Source: VRUE01 sp963774555 (GTDB lineage: Bacteria > Actinomycetota > Thermoleophilia > Solirubrobacterales > 70-9). Taken from it: a DNA stretch of 64,000 nt. Positions within the stretch are counted from its first letter, which is position 1; each line of letters opens with the position of its first letter. This document shows positions 34,364 to 44,319 of this stretch, piece after piece. The stretch covers positions 124,001-188,000 of the forward strand of contig CAVZFL010000002.1 in NCBI GenBank assembly GCA_963774555.1, in the 5' to 3' direction. The notes under the pieces were generated by a model. The model worked only from the letters and a program-made list of their open reading frames with translations. It did no database searches and had not been told where the DNA came from. The position numbers were made by a program, and so were the translations under genes.

Positions 34364-37300
34364 ATGATCGGCAGTGGAGCGCCCGCGAGCGGGAACCCTC
34401 GGCGGCGGCACCTTGCCGCTGCGGCGCTCTGCGTGATTGCGGTCTTCGCGCTCGGCGCAACATCTGCCTCGGCCGCCGGCCTCAGCGTCGACAAAACGGT
34501 CACGACCCACCAGACCAGCGCCTCGGCGAGCATCAAATCGCCGGCCTTCACGACCTCGGCCCCGTCCGAGCTGCTGCTCGCCTTCGTCACCTCCGACGGC
34601 TCCTCGACCGGGGGAACCCAGACGATCTCGGCTGTCAGCGGGGGCGGGCTCACCTGGCGGCTGCGACGCCGCGCCAACACCCAGGCCGGTACGTCTGAGA
34701 TCTGGTCTGCCAACGCGGCGTCGGTGCTGAGCAACGCCACGGTCACGGCAACCCGAGGCAGCGGCTCCTATCAGGGCTCGATCACCGTGGTCACCTTCAG
34801 CGGCGCCGACCTGGCCGTCGACGGTGCGGCCGCGGCGGCCAACGCCTCGACCGGGGCGCCCTCGGTCGCGCTGAGCACCACCCGCGCCGGCTCCTGGGTC
34901 TGGGGCGTCGGCAACGACTGGGACCGGGCGGTGGCGCGCACCGTCGGCGCCAACCAGACCAAGGTCGACGAGTTCCTTGCCCCCGTCCGGCGACACGCTG
35001 TGGGTGCAGCGCCCGACCTCCCCCGTCCCCTTCGCCGCCACGCCCGTGACCCTGAACGACACCGCGCCGACCAACGACCGCTGGAACCTGGCCGCGGTCG
35101 AGGTGATTCCGGCGGTGACCGACACCCAGGCGCCGACGCCGCCGAGCAACCTCGCGGCGGGCACCGTGACGGCGACGCAGGTGCCCCTCACCTGGTCGGC
35201 AAGCAGCGACGACCAGGGCGTTGCGGGCTACCGGATCTTCCGCGACGGCAACCAGATCGGCGAAGTCGCCGGGACGAGCTTCACCGACACGACCGTCGCC
35301 GCCTCGACCGCCTACACCTACACGGTCAGGGCCTACGACGCCGCCGGCAACATCTCCGCCGACTCGAACCAGGTGAGCGTGACGACGCCGGCCCCGCACG
35401 GACACCACGCCGCCCATCGTCTCGCTCACCGCACCGGCCAGCGGTGCGACGGTCACCGGCACGACGAGCCTGACGGCAACGGCATCGGACGCGAGCGGCA
35501 TCGGCGGCGTCCAGTTCCTGGTCGACGGCAACCCGGTCGGCGCCGAAGACACCGAAGCGCCCTACGCCCTGAGCTGGGACTCGACCTCGGTCGGCGACGG
35601 ATCGCACACGCTTGCCGCCCGCGCCCGCGACGGCGCAGGCAACAGCGCCACGTCAACGGCCGTCACGGTCACGGTCGCCAACGGCGCCACCGGGCCGGCG
35701 CAGGTCGGCCAGTGGGGCCCGCTGATCCCGCTGCCTGCAGTGGCGATCCACTCGGCCCTGCTGCCGAACGGCCGGATCCTCCTCTTCCAGGGGGACTTCG
35801 CGACCGGCGGTCAGCAGTACGTCTTCGACCCGCAGACCGGCGCCGTGACGCACGTTCCCGACGCCGCCGCCGACCTCTTCTGCGCCGGCCAGGCCGTACT
35901 CGCCGACGGCCGGCCGCTGATCGTCGGCGGCACCGCGACCGACGGCGGGCTCGGGCGTCGACGACATCACCGCCTTCGACTGGCAAAACGAAGCCTGGAG
36001 GTGCTCGCCCCGATGCACTTCCCGCGCTGGTACGCGACCGGCACGACGCTCTCCGACGGCAAGGTCCTGGTCACCTCCGGCGTCGACAAAGACGCCGGCG
36101 ACATCGTCGTCATCCCGGAGCTGTACTCGCCGGGGACGCAACAGCTGGCAGAGCCTCACGGCCGCAAACCGGACGATGCCGATCTACCCGTTCATCTACC
36201 AGCTGCCCGACGGGCGCATCGCCCACCTCGGCGGCTCCGAGGAGCCGACGCCGAGCGAGGTGCTCGACCTCACCACGAACACACTGGACGACGATCGACG
36301 GCCGCGTGATCGACGGCGGCAGCATCGCCAACTACGCGCCCGGGAAGTTCATCAAGGCCGGGCTCGGCGGCCGACGACGGCTTCTCCGGCAACTCGCTGA
36401 AAACCGCCTACACGCTGAACATGAACGCAGCGCGGCGCGACCTGGCAGCCGACCGGCGAGCATGGCCTTCCCGCGCAGCTTCCTCAACCTGACCAACCTG
36501 CCCGACGGCACCGTGCTGGCGACCGGCGGCGGCACCGACAAATCCGGCTTCATCGACGCCAACGGCGTTCTGCAGGCCGAGGACTGGAATCCCTCGACAG
36601 GGACCTGGACGCACCTACGCCACGATGTCGCGCGCCGCGCCTCTACCACTCGGTCGCCGTGCTCCTGCCCGACGGCCGCGTCTACGTCGCCGGCGGCGGC
36701 GGCGATCCGGGGGTCAGCGACCAGCGCAGCGCCCAGATCTTCTCTCCGCCCTACCTGTTCAAGGGCGCCCGCCCGACCATCACTTCGGCACCCGCCACCG
36801 TCCAGTACGGGTCGAGCGCCTTCGTCGGCACCCCCGACGGCGCCTCGATCACGCGCGTCTCGCTGATCCGCACCGGCTCGGTCACCCACGCCTTCGACCA
36901 GAACGCGCGGGCGACCTCGCTGAACTTCACCCAGACCGCCGGCGGCCTCAACGTCGACATGCCGGCCAACCGCAACGACGTGCCGCCGGGCTACTACATG
37001 CTCTTCCTGGTCAACGGCCAGGGAGTGCCGTCGGTGGCGTCGTTCGTCCGCTTCCCGGCGCCCTACGAAGACACGGCGCCGCCCACGGCGCCGACCGGAC
37101 CTGACGGCAACGGGCGGCGTCGGCACCGTCGCGCTCAAATGGACGGCGGCCACGCGACGACACGGCGGTCGCCCGCTACAACGTCCACCGCTCGAGCACA
37201 CCCGGCTTCACGCCGACCGCCGCCAACCGCGTCGGCCAGACCGGCGCACGACCTCGTTCAGCGACACCGGGGTCGCGGCGGGCACCTGGTACTACAAGGT

Positions 37301-38295
37301 GACCGCCGAAGACGCGGCCGGCAACGTCGGGCCGCCGTCGAACGAGGCGCAGGCGACGGTGGGCGTCGACGGCACGCCGCCGAGCGTCCGGCGGGCCTCA
37401 AAGCGACGCGCCGGCCGACACTCGGTCAGCCTCACCTGGAACGCCTCGACCGACAACGTCGGCGTGACCGGCTACCGGGTCAGCGCAACGGCGCCGCAGG
37501 TCGGGCACCGCCGGCCTCGCCGAGCTTCACCGACACGCGGCCTGCGCGCCGAGCACCGCCTACACCTACACGGTCGCCGCGATGACGCAGCCGGCAACGA
37601 CCAGCGAACCGTCCGAACCGGTGACCGTCACCACCTCCTCGGCGCTCGCCTGTCGCTCGACAAAACCGTCACGACCCGCCAGAGCGCGCCAGCGACGACG
37701 ATCTCCGCTCCGGCGCTGACGACCGCCGGTGCAGGCGAGCTGCTGCTCGCCTTCATCGGCTCCGACGGCCCCAACGCCGCCGCGGCCCAGATCGATCAGC
37801 GGCGTCACGTGGCGGCGGGCTGACCTGGACCCTGCGCCGGCGGACCAACGCCCAGGCCGGCACCGCCGAGATCTGGCAGGCCGTCGCCCCGGCAACACTG
37901 ACCAACGCGGTGATCACGGCGACCCGCGCCAGCGGCAGCTACCAGGGCGCGATCACGGTCGCCGCCTTCATCGGCGCCGACACCGCCGCCAACGGCACGG
38001 TCGGATCGGGCGCTGCGGCAAGCGGGCGCGCCTTCCGCATCGCTCGTCACCACCCGGGCCGGCAGCTGGGTCTGGGGGGTCGGCGAGGACTGGGACAAAG
38101 CAGCGGCGCGCACCGTGGGCGCGGGCCAGACGCTAATCGACCAGTTCCTCAGCCCCAGCGGCGACACCTTCTGGACGCAGCGACAGACCTCCCCCACCCC
38201 GGCCGCCGGCACGACCGTCGTCGATCAACGACACGGCACCGACGGCCGACCGCTGGGACCTGGCGCTGGTCGAGGTGCGCCCCGCGGGACCGTAG
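34364..38295 (+). pseudogene. Secreted copper-radical oxidase (galactose/glyoxal oxidase-like) with duplicated flanking domains; many frameshifts
   Basis: About 1,300 codons across at least ten frame changes. Order: signal peptide ending ATSASA; a jelly-roll-like domain of about 220 residues starting LSVDKTVTTHQTSA; an FN3 domain; an Ig-like domain; a Kelch-type oxidase domain; a DUF1929-type C-domain; two FN3 domains; and a second copy of the first domain starting LSLDKTVTTRQSA. The oxidase keeps the residues expected of copper-radical oxidases: Cys in FCAGQ (about 35880), Tyr in RWYATG (36026), Tyr-His in LYHSVA (36645) and His in VTHAF (36885). Such enzymes oxidise alcohols or aldehydes to make H2O2. 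True decay or clustered sequence error are both possible. Confidence 0.75.
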
Positions 38296-38748
38296 ACCGC
38301 TGGCCCGGGGCTGGAGATCCACGGCCCCTCGATCGCAATAGGCTTGGTCAAGCGGAGTCGATTCCGGCTGAGTCCGGTTATCTCCGGTCTGACTGGCGCA
38401 CGACTGGAGTTCGTGCAGCGTGGGTTCGCTGCGCAATCTGACGACGGCATCGTCATCACAGAAGGTGGTCTTAGAAAGGTCGGCAAGGTTCGCGAAAGCC
38501 GTGAGGAACGCCGTCGCAAGGCGGCGAATGCCTCGCTCAAGGCTCAGGCGAGCGGGAAATGACGTGAACGCCGCACAGGAGACTTTGAATGGCGAACGCG
38601 AGCTTCTCGAAATGGCAAATGGATGGAATGCAGGTCAAGGACTGCTAGATGCACTCAGAGCAGATCGAAGTGGCTAAGGAAGAGTTTGATCGGGCGAGAG
38701 CTGCGCTAGAGAGGCTCCGCGTGCAGCGTCGAGCTGCCTAAGGCGGTA
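38296..38748 (+). other. Low-coding stretch with a possible small remnant gene
   Basis: This gap is less GC-rich than its surroundings. One frame (TTG at 38344 to 38562, 72 residues) ends in a Lys/Arg-rich helix (GKVRESREERRRKAANASLKA), and a 30-codon frame at 38649-38741 reads MHSEQIEVAKEEFDRARAAL. Neither matches a family I know. They look like leftovers of an accessory element rather than working genes. Confidence 0.3.
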
Positions 38749-38976
38749 TCAGGCGGCAGCGCCGTGCGCGCTGGTAGGTGCCGGCAGGGTTGCGAGCACC
38801 TCCGGCGGCAGGCGCTTGCTCGCAGACCAGACCTCTACCGCCACGACCTCATCGGTGGCCGAGTCGTGATCGACCAGCCCCCACTCGACCTCCTCGCTCA
38901 CGACATTCGAAGAATCCCCGGTCGGAAGCCAGGCAATGTCAGCCTCGCGGTCGTAGTAGGCAAATTTCGCGCTCAT
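38749..38976 (-). CDS. DUF2283-type small protein, possible antitoxin
   Basis: 75 residues from the ATG at 38976. MSAKFAYYDREADIAWLPTG followed by VEWGLVDHD and VVAVEVWSASKRLPPEVL fits the DUF2283 pattern. It lies 32 bases downstream of a DUF4258-type gene in the same direction. Such pairs are often predicted toxin-antitoxin modules; here the DUF2283 protein would be the antitoxin. The function is inferred only from this pairing. Confidence 0.7.
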   Translation of the reverse strand: MSAKFAYYDREADIAWLPTGDSSNVVSEEVEWGLVDHDSATDEVVAVEVWSASKRLPPEVLATLPAPTSAHGAAA

Positions 38977-39008
38977 GGACTCAGGATAGCTTTTGTGGAC
39001 ACAATCTC

Positions 39009-39275
39009 TCAAGAGCGTCGCGCGCTGCCACGCAGCGGCCAGGCGCTGACAACGCAGGCCGCACTCGCGTCGCCGCCGGCTGGGTTGTCGTAGATGGCAG
39101 CGAATTTGCAGCCGTCTGATCGGGTGCCGTAGACGCGCCAGTCCGCATCACCTCGATTGACCTCGCGGATCTCATGTCCCTCTCGAACGGCTTCCTCGAC
39201 CTCGAATCGAGTCAGACCTCGTTGTCCGAGGCGAAGCTCGGCATGGTCGGTCCAGATGAAGCGCTCGATCTCCAC
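39009..39275 (-). CDS. DUF4258-type small protein, possible toxin
   Basis: 88 residues. FIWTDHAELRLGQRGLTRFEV followed by GHEIREVNRGDADWRVYGTR and FAAIYDNPAG has the His and Arg pattern of DUF4258, a fold related to RelE/BrnT-like ribonucleases. It sits upstream of a DUF2283-type gene and beside a broken tyrosine recombinase, a typical setting for toxin-antitoxin pairs. Confidence 0.7.
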   Translation of the reverse strand: MEIERFIWTDHAELRLGQRGLTRFEVEEAVREGHEIREVNRGDADWRVYGTRSDGCKFAAIYDNPAGGDASAACVVSAWPLRGSARRS

Positions 39276-39316
39276 GGCGCGCCAAGCCTAACGGCGGGAC
39301 TCGGAACTTCTGCCTT

Positions 39317-39904
39317 TTGCACGCACTGGACAGTGAGCCAGGCCGGGTCAAGGTCACCCTGCTTCCCCTCCGAGCGATCTTCCGGCGCGCACTCAGCCTC
39401 GGTGAGCTGGCAATCAACCCGTGTAGCGGTCTTGAACAGCCCGCCGTCCGAGGAAGCGAGATCGATTTGAAGTTGAGCACGGGACGGCGCAAGGTGCCGG
39501 TGAGCGCTGTCCTACGCGGATTCCTGGCCGAGCAACTGCCTGGAGATGAACGGGCGGGATCGGATCGGATCTTCGGCGCGACAGCAACGCGACCCTTCAA
39601 CGCCGAGAAGCTGACGGAGCGCGCCGATGAGGCATGGAAGTCCGCCGGGCTAAATCGCATTACGCTGCACGAGTGTCGGCACACCTTCGCGTCCCTGATG
39701 ATCGCGGCCGGTGTCAATGCCAAGGCGCTTTCTACTTTCATGGGGCACGCGAACATCTCAATCACCCTGGACCGCTACGGGCACTTGATGCCCGGTTCGG
39801 AGGCCGAGGCGGCCGGACTTCTCGACGCCTACCTGGCCGCCCAGCGGCACGACGCGGATGCTGCGCCCTCAAAATCGCTCACTGGCGCACCAACTGGCGC
39901 ATAG
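39317..39904 (+). pseudogene. Tyrosine recombinase (phage integrase) remnant
   Basis: The catalytic end is intact: HECRHTFASLMIAAG carries the His-x-x-Arg pair, MGHANISITLDRYGH carries the second His and the nucleophilic Tyr. The front retains only part of the core-binding domain (AIFRRALSLGELAINPCSGLEQP). The text then jumps to the strand after the first catalytic Arg (KLSTGRRKVPVSAVL). About 60-70 residues with that Arg are missing and there is no proper N-terminus. It cannot be active and marks an old integration event. No attachment site is evident. Confidence 0.85.
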
Positions 39905-39911
39905 CACCCAT

Positions 39912-40889
39912 ATGACGAGCATTATCCGCTCTAGAAAGCCACGCAAGTCCGCCAAGAAGCGGATGCTGATCATCGTCAACCCTTACGCGACGACGGTCTC
40001 CGACCGGCTCAAGAACCTCGTGGTCTACGCGCTGCAGGGGCGCTTCGAGGTGGAAACCGTGGCCACCGAGGCGCAGAACCACGCGACCGAGATCGGCCGC
40101 GAGGTGCGCGACCACGGCTACGACGTGGTCGTCGCCTTCGGCGGCGACGGAACCCTGAACGAGGTGGTCAACGGGCTGGCCGGGACCGACGTGCCGGTCT
40201 CGGTCCTGCCGGGGGGCTCCACCAACGTGGTCTGCCGCACCCTGGGCATCCCCAACGATGTCGTCGATGCGACCGAGCACCTGCTGGCCCTGGTCGATGA
40301 CTGGCAGCCGCGGCGAATCGACCTCGGCAAGGCCGACGACCGCCACTTCGTCTTCTCCTGCGGGGCCGGCATCGATGCGACGGTGGTGAAGCGGGTCGAC
40401 GCCCACCCGCGGCTGAAGTCGCGGGCCGGGCCGTACTACTTCACCTGGGCTGCCGTCTCGGCCTTCTACCGCTCCTACCTGCACAACCCCGTGCGACTCC
40501 AGGTTCAAACCAACGCCGGCTCGGCGGAGGGCGTCACCGCCCTGGCCCAGAACTCCGACCCCTTCACCTACTTCGCCAGCCGCCCGGTGCGGGTCTGCGA
40601 GGGAGTCGCGATCGACGACGGGACGCTCGCGGTCGGCGTCCTGCAGCGCGCCGCCCAACGTGACATGCCGACCCTGATCGCGCGCCTGTTCAGTGAGAAG
40701 CGCGCCGCCGCCCAGCACCGGCGCATCGATCACTTTGCCGGCGTCACCGCCGCCACCATCGAGTCCGCCTCGGAGTCCAAGGACGGCGCCGTGAGGCCCT
40801 TCCCGATCCAGGTCGACGGCGACTACATCGGCGAGAAAGTCAAGGTCGAGCTGCGTGCCGAGCCCGGGGCGCTGACGATCGTCGCCTGA
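39912..40889 (+). CDS. Diacylglycerol kinase family lipid/sphingoid kinase
   Basis: 325 residues from the ATG at 39912. The DAGK catalytic domain has RMLIIVNPYAT, the nucleotide-binding VVAFGGDGTLNEVVNGL, LPGGSTNVVCRTLG, and a C-domain with VQVDGD-like IQVDGDYIG. It phosphorylates a lipid hydroxyl, most likely diacylglycerol or a related lipid in membrane turnover. An extended N-terminus overlapping the integrase remnant is possible but unneeded. It converges on the glycosyltransferase gene with no gap. Confidence 0.88.
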   Translation: MTSIIRSRKPRKSAKKRMLIIVNPYATTVSDRLKNLVVYALQGRFEVETVATEAQNHATEIGREVRDHGYDVVVAFGGDGTLNEVVNGLAGTDVPVSVLPGGSTNVVCRTLGIPNDVVDATEHLLALVDDWQPRRIDLGKADDRHFVFSCGAGIDATVVKRVDAHPRLKSRAGPYYFTWAAVSAFYRSYLHNPVRLQVQTNAGSAEGVTALAQNSDPFTYFASRPVRVCEGVAIDDGTLAVGVLQRAAQRDMPTLIARLFSEKRAAAQHRRIDHFAGVTAATIESASESKDGAVRPFPIQVDGDYIGEKVKVELRAEPGALTIVA

Positions 40890-41828
40890 TCAGAAGGCGG
40901 AGCGCTCGTCCAGCGGGTCCCGCCCCCTGAGCACCGTGCGCAGCGCCGCTCGTGCCGCTCGTCGCCCACCCTCCCCCTTGCGCTGCCCCAGCGAGTAGAG
41001 GCCGACTCGGAGGCCGTAGCGAAGCACCAGCGCCCAGCGATACTCGACGGCCACCCGGGGGAAGCGCTTGCGGGCGAACTGCATGCGCGCGTAGGCCACC
41101 TGGGCTTCCAGGCGCGCCTCCTGATGCCGATCCCGCTCGTGGCGGCGGACGGTGATGCGCGGCGAATGGATCACCCGCCAGCCGGCCCGCCTCAGTCGCC
41201 AGCAGAGGTCGGTCTCGTCGGAGAAGAGGAAGAAGCGCTCGTCGAACCAGCCGACCGTCTCCAGCGCCGAGCTCCTGACCAGGAGGAACCCGGAGGTCCA
41301 GTCGCAAGCCCGCTCGCGGTCGTACTCGCGAGCATCGTGCTGGCGCTCGCCGAGCATGCGCCTCAACCAGGGCAGCCGCTCGGCTCCCAGCGCTTCGGCC
41401 AGCATGTGAAGGCCGGAGGGGAAACGCCTGATGGTGAAGGCGAGACCGCCGTCGCTGCGCAGCTGGCGCGCGCCGACCAGGCCGACCTTGGGGCGCTGGT
41501 CGAGGTCGGCGAGGAGGGCTCCGATGCTGCCCTCCAGCACCTCCATCTCGGCATGGAGAAAGAGTGCGTAGCGGGCCGTCGCGCTCTCCAGGGCCCGGTT
41601 TTTCGCGTGACTGAAGCCCTGCCCCGGACAGCGGATAACACGAACCGCGGGCCAGTTCCGTTCGACCTCCGCCGCCGATCCGTCGCTGCCGTTGTCGACC
41701 ACGACGACGTCGAGCGCGAGCCCGCCGGCGTGCTTATCGAGGCTTCTCAGGGCAGCATCGAGCCAGCGCCCGCCGTTGTGGCAGACGACCACGGCACAGA
41801 GATCATCCACCGCCGCTCCGCTCCCCAA
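40890..41828 (-). CDS. Glycosyltransferase family 2
   Basis: 312 residues. The GT-A fold signature is CAVVVCHNGGRWLDAALRSL with VVVVDNGSDGS. A later GFSHAKNRALE, the metal-binding region ALFLHAEMEVLEG (His-x-Glu in place of Asp-x-Asp) and the acceptor-site FFLFSDETDLCWRLRRAGW match rhamnosyl-type GT2 enzymes. It probably adds a sugar to a surface glycan. The start overlaps the acyltransferase gene by 26 bases. Confidence 0.88.
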   Translation of the reverse strand: MGSGAAVDDLCAVVVCHNGGRWLDAALRSLDKHAGGLALDVVVVDNGSDGSAAEVERNWPAVRVIRCPGQGFSHAKNRALESATARYALFLHAEMEVLEGSIGALLADLDQRPKVGLVGARQLRSDGGLAFTIRRFPSGLHMLAEALGAERLPWLRRMLGERQHDAREYDRERACDWTSGFLLVRSSALETVGWFDERFFLFSDETDLCWRLRRAGWRVIHSPRITVRRHERDRHQEARLEAQVAYARMQFARKRFPRVAVEYRWALVLRYGLRVGLYSLGQRKGEGGRRAARAALRTVLRGRDPLDERSAF

Positions 41829-42372
41829 TCGGCCGAGCCGGATTGCCGACCACGGTCTCCCCCGCGGCCACGTCCCTGGTGACCACCGCGCCGGCGCCGA
41901 CCGTCGCGCCGCGCCCGATCGTGATGCCGCCGAGGATCGTCGCCCCCGAGCCGATCGAGGCCCGCTGCTCGACGACGGTCTCGAGCAGCTCCCAATCGGA
42001 CTCGGTCTGCAGCGTCCCCGACTCGTTCGTCGCCCGCGGCCGTTTGTCGTTGACGAACATCACCCCGTGGCCGACGAAGACCTCGTCTTCGATCCGCACC
42101 CCGTCGCAGAGGAAGCTGTGGCTCTGGATCTTGCAGGCGGCGCCGACCTCGGCGCCGCGCTGGATCTCGACAAAGGTGCCGATCCGAGTGCCCGAACCGA
42201 TCCGGCAGCCGTAGAGGTTCGTGAAGGCCTGGACGACGACGTCCTCGCCGAAGGAGACGTCGTCGATCAGTCGATGGGGGCCGTCGTTTGCCGGCGTCTC
42301 AGAGCCAACCATCGTCGGCTCCCCGCAGGTGCGCATAAAGATCGGCCATCGCCCGACAAACGGCTTGCGCAT
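41803..42372 (-). CDS. Left-handed beta-helix (hexapeptide repeat) N-acyltransferase
   Basis: 189 residues. Several hexapeptide turns are visible (IGSGTRIGTFVEIQRGAEVG, GVRIEDEVFVGHGVMF, IGSGATILGGITIGRGATVG), ending in VVTRDVAAGETVVGNPAR. The FVNDK loop resembles WbpD/WlbB-type UDP-amino-sugar N-acetyltransferases. Its likely partner is the DegT aminotransferase 770 bases away, which would supply the amino sugar. A second start (MVGSE, 42312) is possible. Confidence 0.85.
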   Translation of the reverse strand: MRKPFVGRWPIFMRTCGEPTMVGSETPANDGPHRLIDDVSFGEDVVVQAFTNLYGCRIGSGTRIGTFVEIQRGAEVGAACKIQSHSFLCDGVRIEDEVFVGHGVMFVNDKRPRATNESGTLQTESDWELLETVVEQRASIGSGATILGGITIGRGATVGAGAVVTRDVAAGETVVGNPARPIGERSGGG

Positions 42373-42443
42373 GGGCGTCCTTCCATGGGCGAAACAGCTG
42401 CAGCGACGCGCAAGCTGGAGGGGGCGTCCACCGTTCTCTCTGT

Positions 42444-43142
42444 ATGGCGGTTGTAGACCAGCAGCGGGCGGGCGGCGCCGTAAACGGGGCCCGCCTGTCC
42501 TCGGCGATCGTGATTGCCCAGGATGCCGGCTTGAAGGCCCGCATCGCGGCCGTGCTCGAGGCCCACGGCCTCGGCCCCGTCGAGCAGATCGACGCCCCTT
42601 TGGTGATCACCGAGTTCGAGCTCGATGGGTCGACGATCGTCGTCTTCGTCTGTGACATCGACGCACCCCAGGAGATGACCAGCCTGCGCCGCCTCTGCCG
42701 CGAAGCGCCGGAGCCGGGAATCGTCGTGATCTCCTCGCCCGCCACCGGCGCAGGCGTTCGCCGCACCCTCGATGCCGGCGCCGACGCCCTGGTCTTCGAG
42801 CCGGAGCTGGAGCTGACGCTGGCGGCGACGATCCAAGCGGTCGCAAGCGGTCAGTCGGTGGTGCCGCGCAAACTTCGGGCCAGCGTCGAGCGGCCCTCCC
42901 TTTCCCATCGCGAGCACCAGGTCCTGACCCTGGTCCACCAGGGCTTGACCAACGCTGAGATCGCCGAGCACCTCTTCCTCGCCGAAAGCACGATCAAGAG
43001 CCACCTGGCCTCGGTCTTCACCAAGTTCGGCGTCCACTCGCGCAAGGAAGCGGCGGCGGTCTTCGTCGACCTCGACCTCGAGGCGGCTCACGTATCGCCG
43101 GCCCTCGCCCTTCCCGGCCAGCCGGAGCGGACGACCGCGTGA
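42444..43142 (+). CDS. LuxR/NarL-type response regulator with degenerate receiver domain
   Basis: 232 residues. The C-terminal LuxR helix-turn-helix is clear: LSHREHQVLTLVHQGLTNAEIAEHLFLAESTIKSHLASVFTKFG split over residues about 152-195. The N-terminal domain has receiver-like alternation with an Asp in FVCDIDAP at the phosphoacceptor place. The conserved Lys near its end is replaced (LVFEPE), so phosphorylation control may be altered. It lies just before, and overlaps by four bases, the aminotransferase gene, suggesting local control of polysaccharide synthesis. Confidence 0.82.
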   Translation: MAVVDQQRAGGAVNGARLSSAIVIAQDAGLKARIAAVLEAHGLGPVEQIDAPLVITEFELDGSTIVVFVCDIDAPQEMTSLRRLCREAPEPGIVVISSPATGAGVRRTLDAGADALVFEPELELTLAATIQAVASGQSVVPRKLRASVERPSLSHREHQVLTLVHQGLTNAEIAEHLFLAESTIKSHLASVFTKFGVHSRKEAAAVFVDLDLEAAHVSPALALPGQPERTTA

Positions 43143-44299
43143 ACGCTGGGGCTGGATCAACCGCTTCGGCGCTCGCCCCCCAGGCGAGCCAAGACCAGGT
43201 TCCCTTCACGCGCATGGACAACGGCGACCAGGAGCTCCTTGCCGAGCTCCTGGACGTGGTCGCGAGGGTCGCCGGCGACGCCGCCTTCACGCTTGGCGCC
43301 GAGGTCGAGGGCTTCGAGCGGGATTTCGCCTCCTGGTGCGAGGCCGAGCATTCGGTCGGCGTCTCGTCCGGCACGGCAGCGCTCGAGCTTGCCCTGCGCG
43401 GTCTCGGGGTCGGTCCGGGCGACGAGGTGATCGTCCCCACCAACAGCTTCATTGCCACCGCCGAGGCCGTCAGCGCCGCCGGCGCCAGGCCGGTGCTGGT
43501 TGACGTCGACGGGGAGACGGCGCTGCTCACGGCGGAGATCGTCGCGAGCGCAATCACCCCCCACACGCGCTGTGTCATCCCGGTCCACCTCTACGGGCGC
43601 ACGGTGGACATGGACCCGCTGCTTGAGCTCTGCCGGAAGCGCGGCATCTTCGTCGTCGAGGACGCCTGCCAGGCCCACGGCGCGCGCTACCGCGGCCGGC
43701 CGGCCGGATCGCTTGGCGACGCCGGTTGCTTCAGCTTCTACCCGACCAAGAACCTCGGTGCCTGGGGGGACGGCGGCGCGGTCGTCACCGACGACGCCGA
43801 TCTGGCCGCGCGCGTGCTGCTGCTGCGCTCCCACGGCGAGGGGTCCCGACACCACCACGAGCTGCCCGCGCGGACGGATCGCCTCGACGCCCTTCAGGCC
43901 GCAATCCTGCGCGACAAGCTCCTGCGCCTCGACGACGCGAATCAGGGTCGCCGGGCGGCCGGCGCGGCGCTTCGCGATGCCCTGGCCTCAGGTCCGGTCG
44001 AGCTGCCCGCCCCGCCCGAGGGCGATGGCGATCACGTCTTCCACCTCTTCGTGGTTCGCACCCCCGAGCGCGACAGGCTGCGCGAGCACCTCGGCGCCAA
44101 CCAGGTCGCCAGCGCGATCCACTACCCGACGCCGATCCACCTGCAGCCGGCCTACGCCGACCACGGGTTGACGCCGGGCAGCCTCCCCGTCGCCGAGCGG
44201 CTGGCCAACGAAAGCTGCTCCCTGCCGATCTTCCCCACCATTGCTGAGCGGGAGATCGAGCGCATCGCAGCTGCGGTTTCGAGCTTCGCCATCTCCTAG
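43139..44299 (+). CDS. DegT/DnrJ/EryC1/StrS-family sugar aminotransferase
   Basis: 386 residues. It has SSGTAALELALRGLGVGPGD, VIVPTNSFIATAEAV, VEDACQAHGA and the PLP lysine Lys204 in FYPTKNLGAWGDGG. It transfers an amino group from glutamate to a keto-sugar nucleotide. The adjacent acyltransferase would then acylate the amine, as in WecE or WbpE pathways. It is translationally coupled to the LuxR-type regulator upstream. Confidence 0.9.
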   Translation: MNAGAGSTASALAPQASQDQVPFTRMDNGDQELLAELLDVVARVAGDAAFTLGAEVEGFERDFASWCEAEHSVGVSSGTAALELALRGLGVGPGDEVIVPTNSFIATAEAVSAAGARPVLVDVDGETALLTAEIVASAITPHTRCVIPVHLYGRTVDMDPLLELCRKRGIFVVEDACQAHGARYRGRPAGSLGDAGCFSFYPTKNLGAWGDGGAVVTDDADLAARVLLLRSHGEGSRHHHELPARTDRLDALQAAILRDKLLRLDDANQGRRAAGAALRDALASGPVELPAPPEGDGDHVFHLFVVRTPERDRLREHLGANQVASAIHYPTPIHLQPAYADHGLTPGSLPVAERLANESCSLPIFPTIAEREIERIAAAVSSFAIS

Positions 44300-44319
44300 C
44301 GGGTCGGAATCCGGCTAGG
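44295..44319. terminator. Possible bidirectional hairpin between convergent genes
   Basis: CCTAGC (44295-44300) and GCTAGG (44314-44319) can pair, with GG/CC pairs inside. The stop codons of the aminotransferase and of the convergent small gene fall in the two arms. No T-run is seen on either strand. Confidence 0.4.

Noticed and set aside
39317..39904. Complete working tyrosine recombinase
   Set aside because: It lacks the N-terminal domain start and the first catalytic Arg segment.
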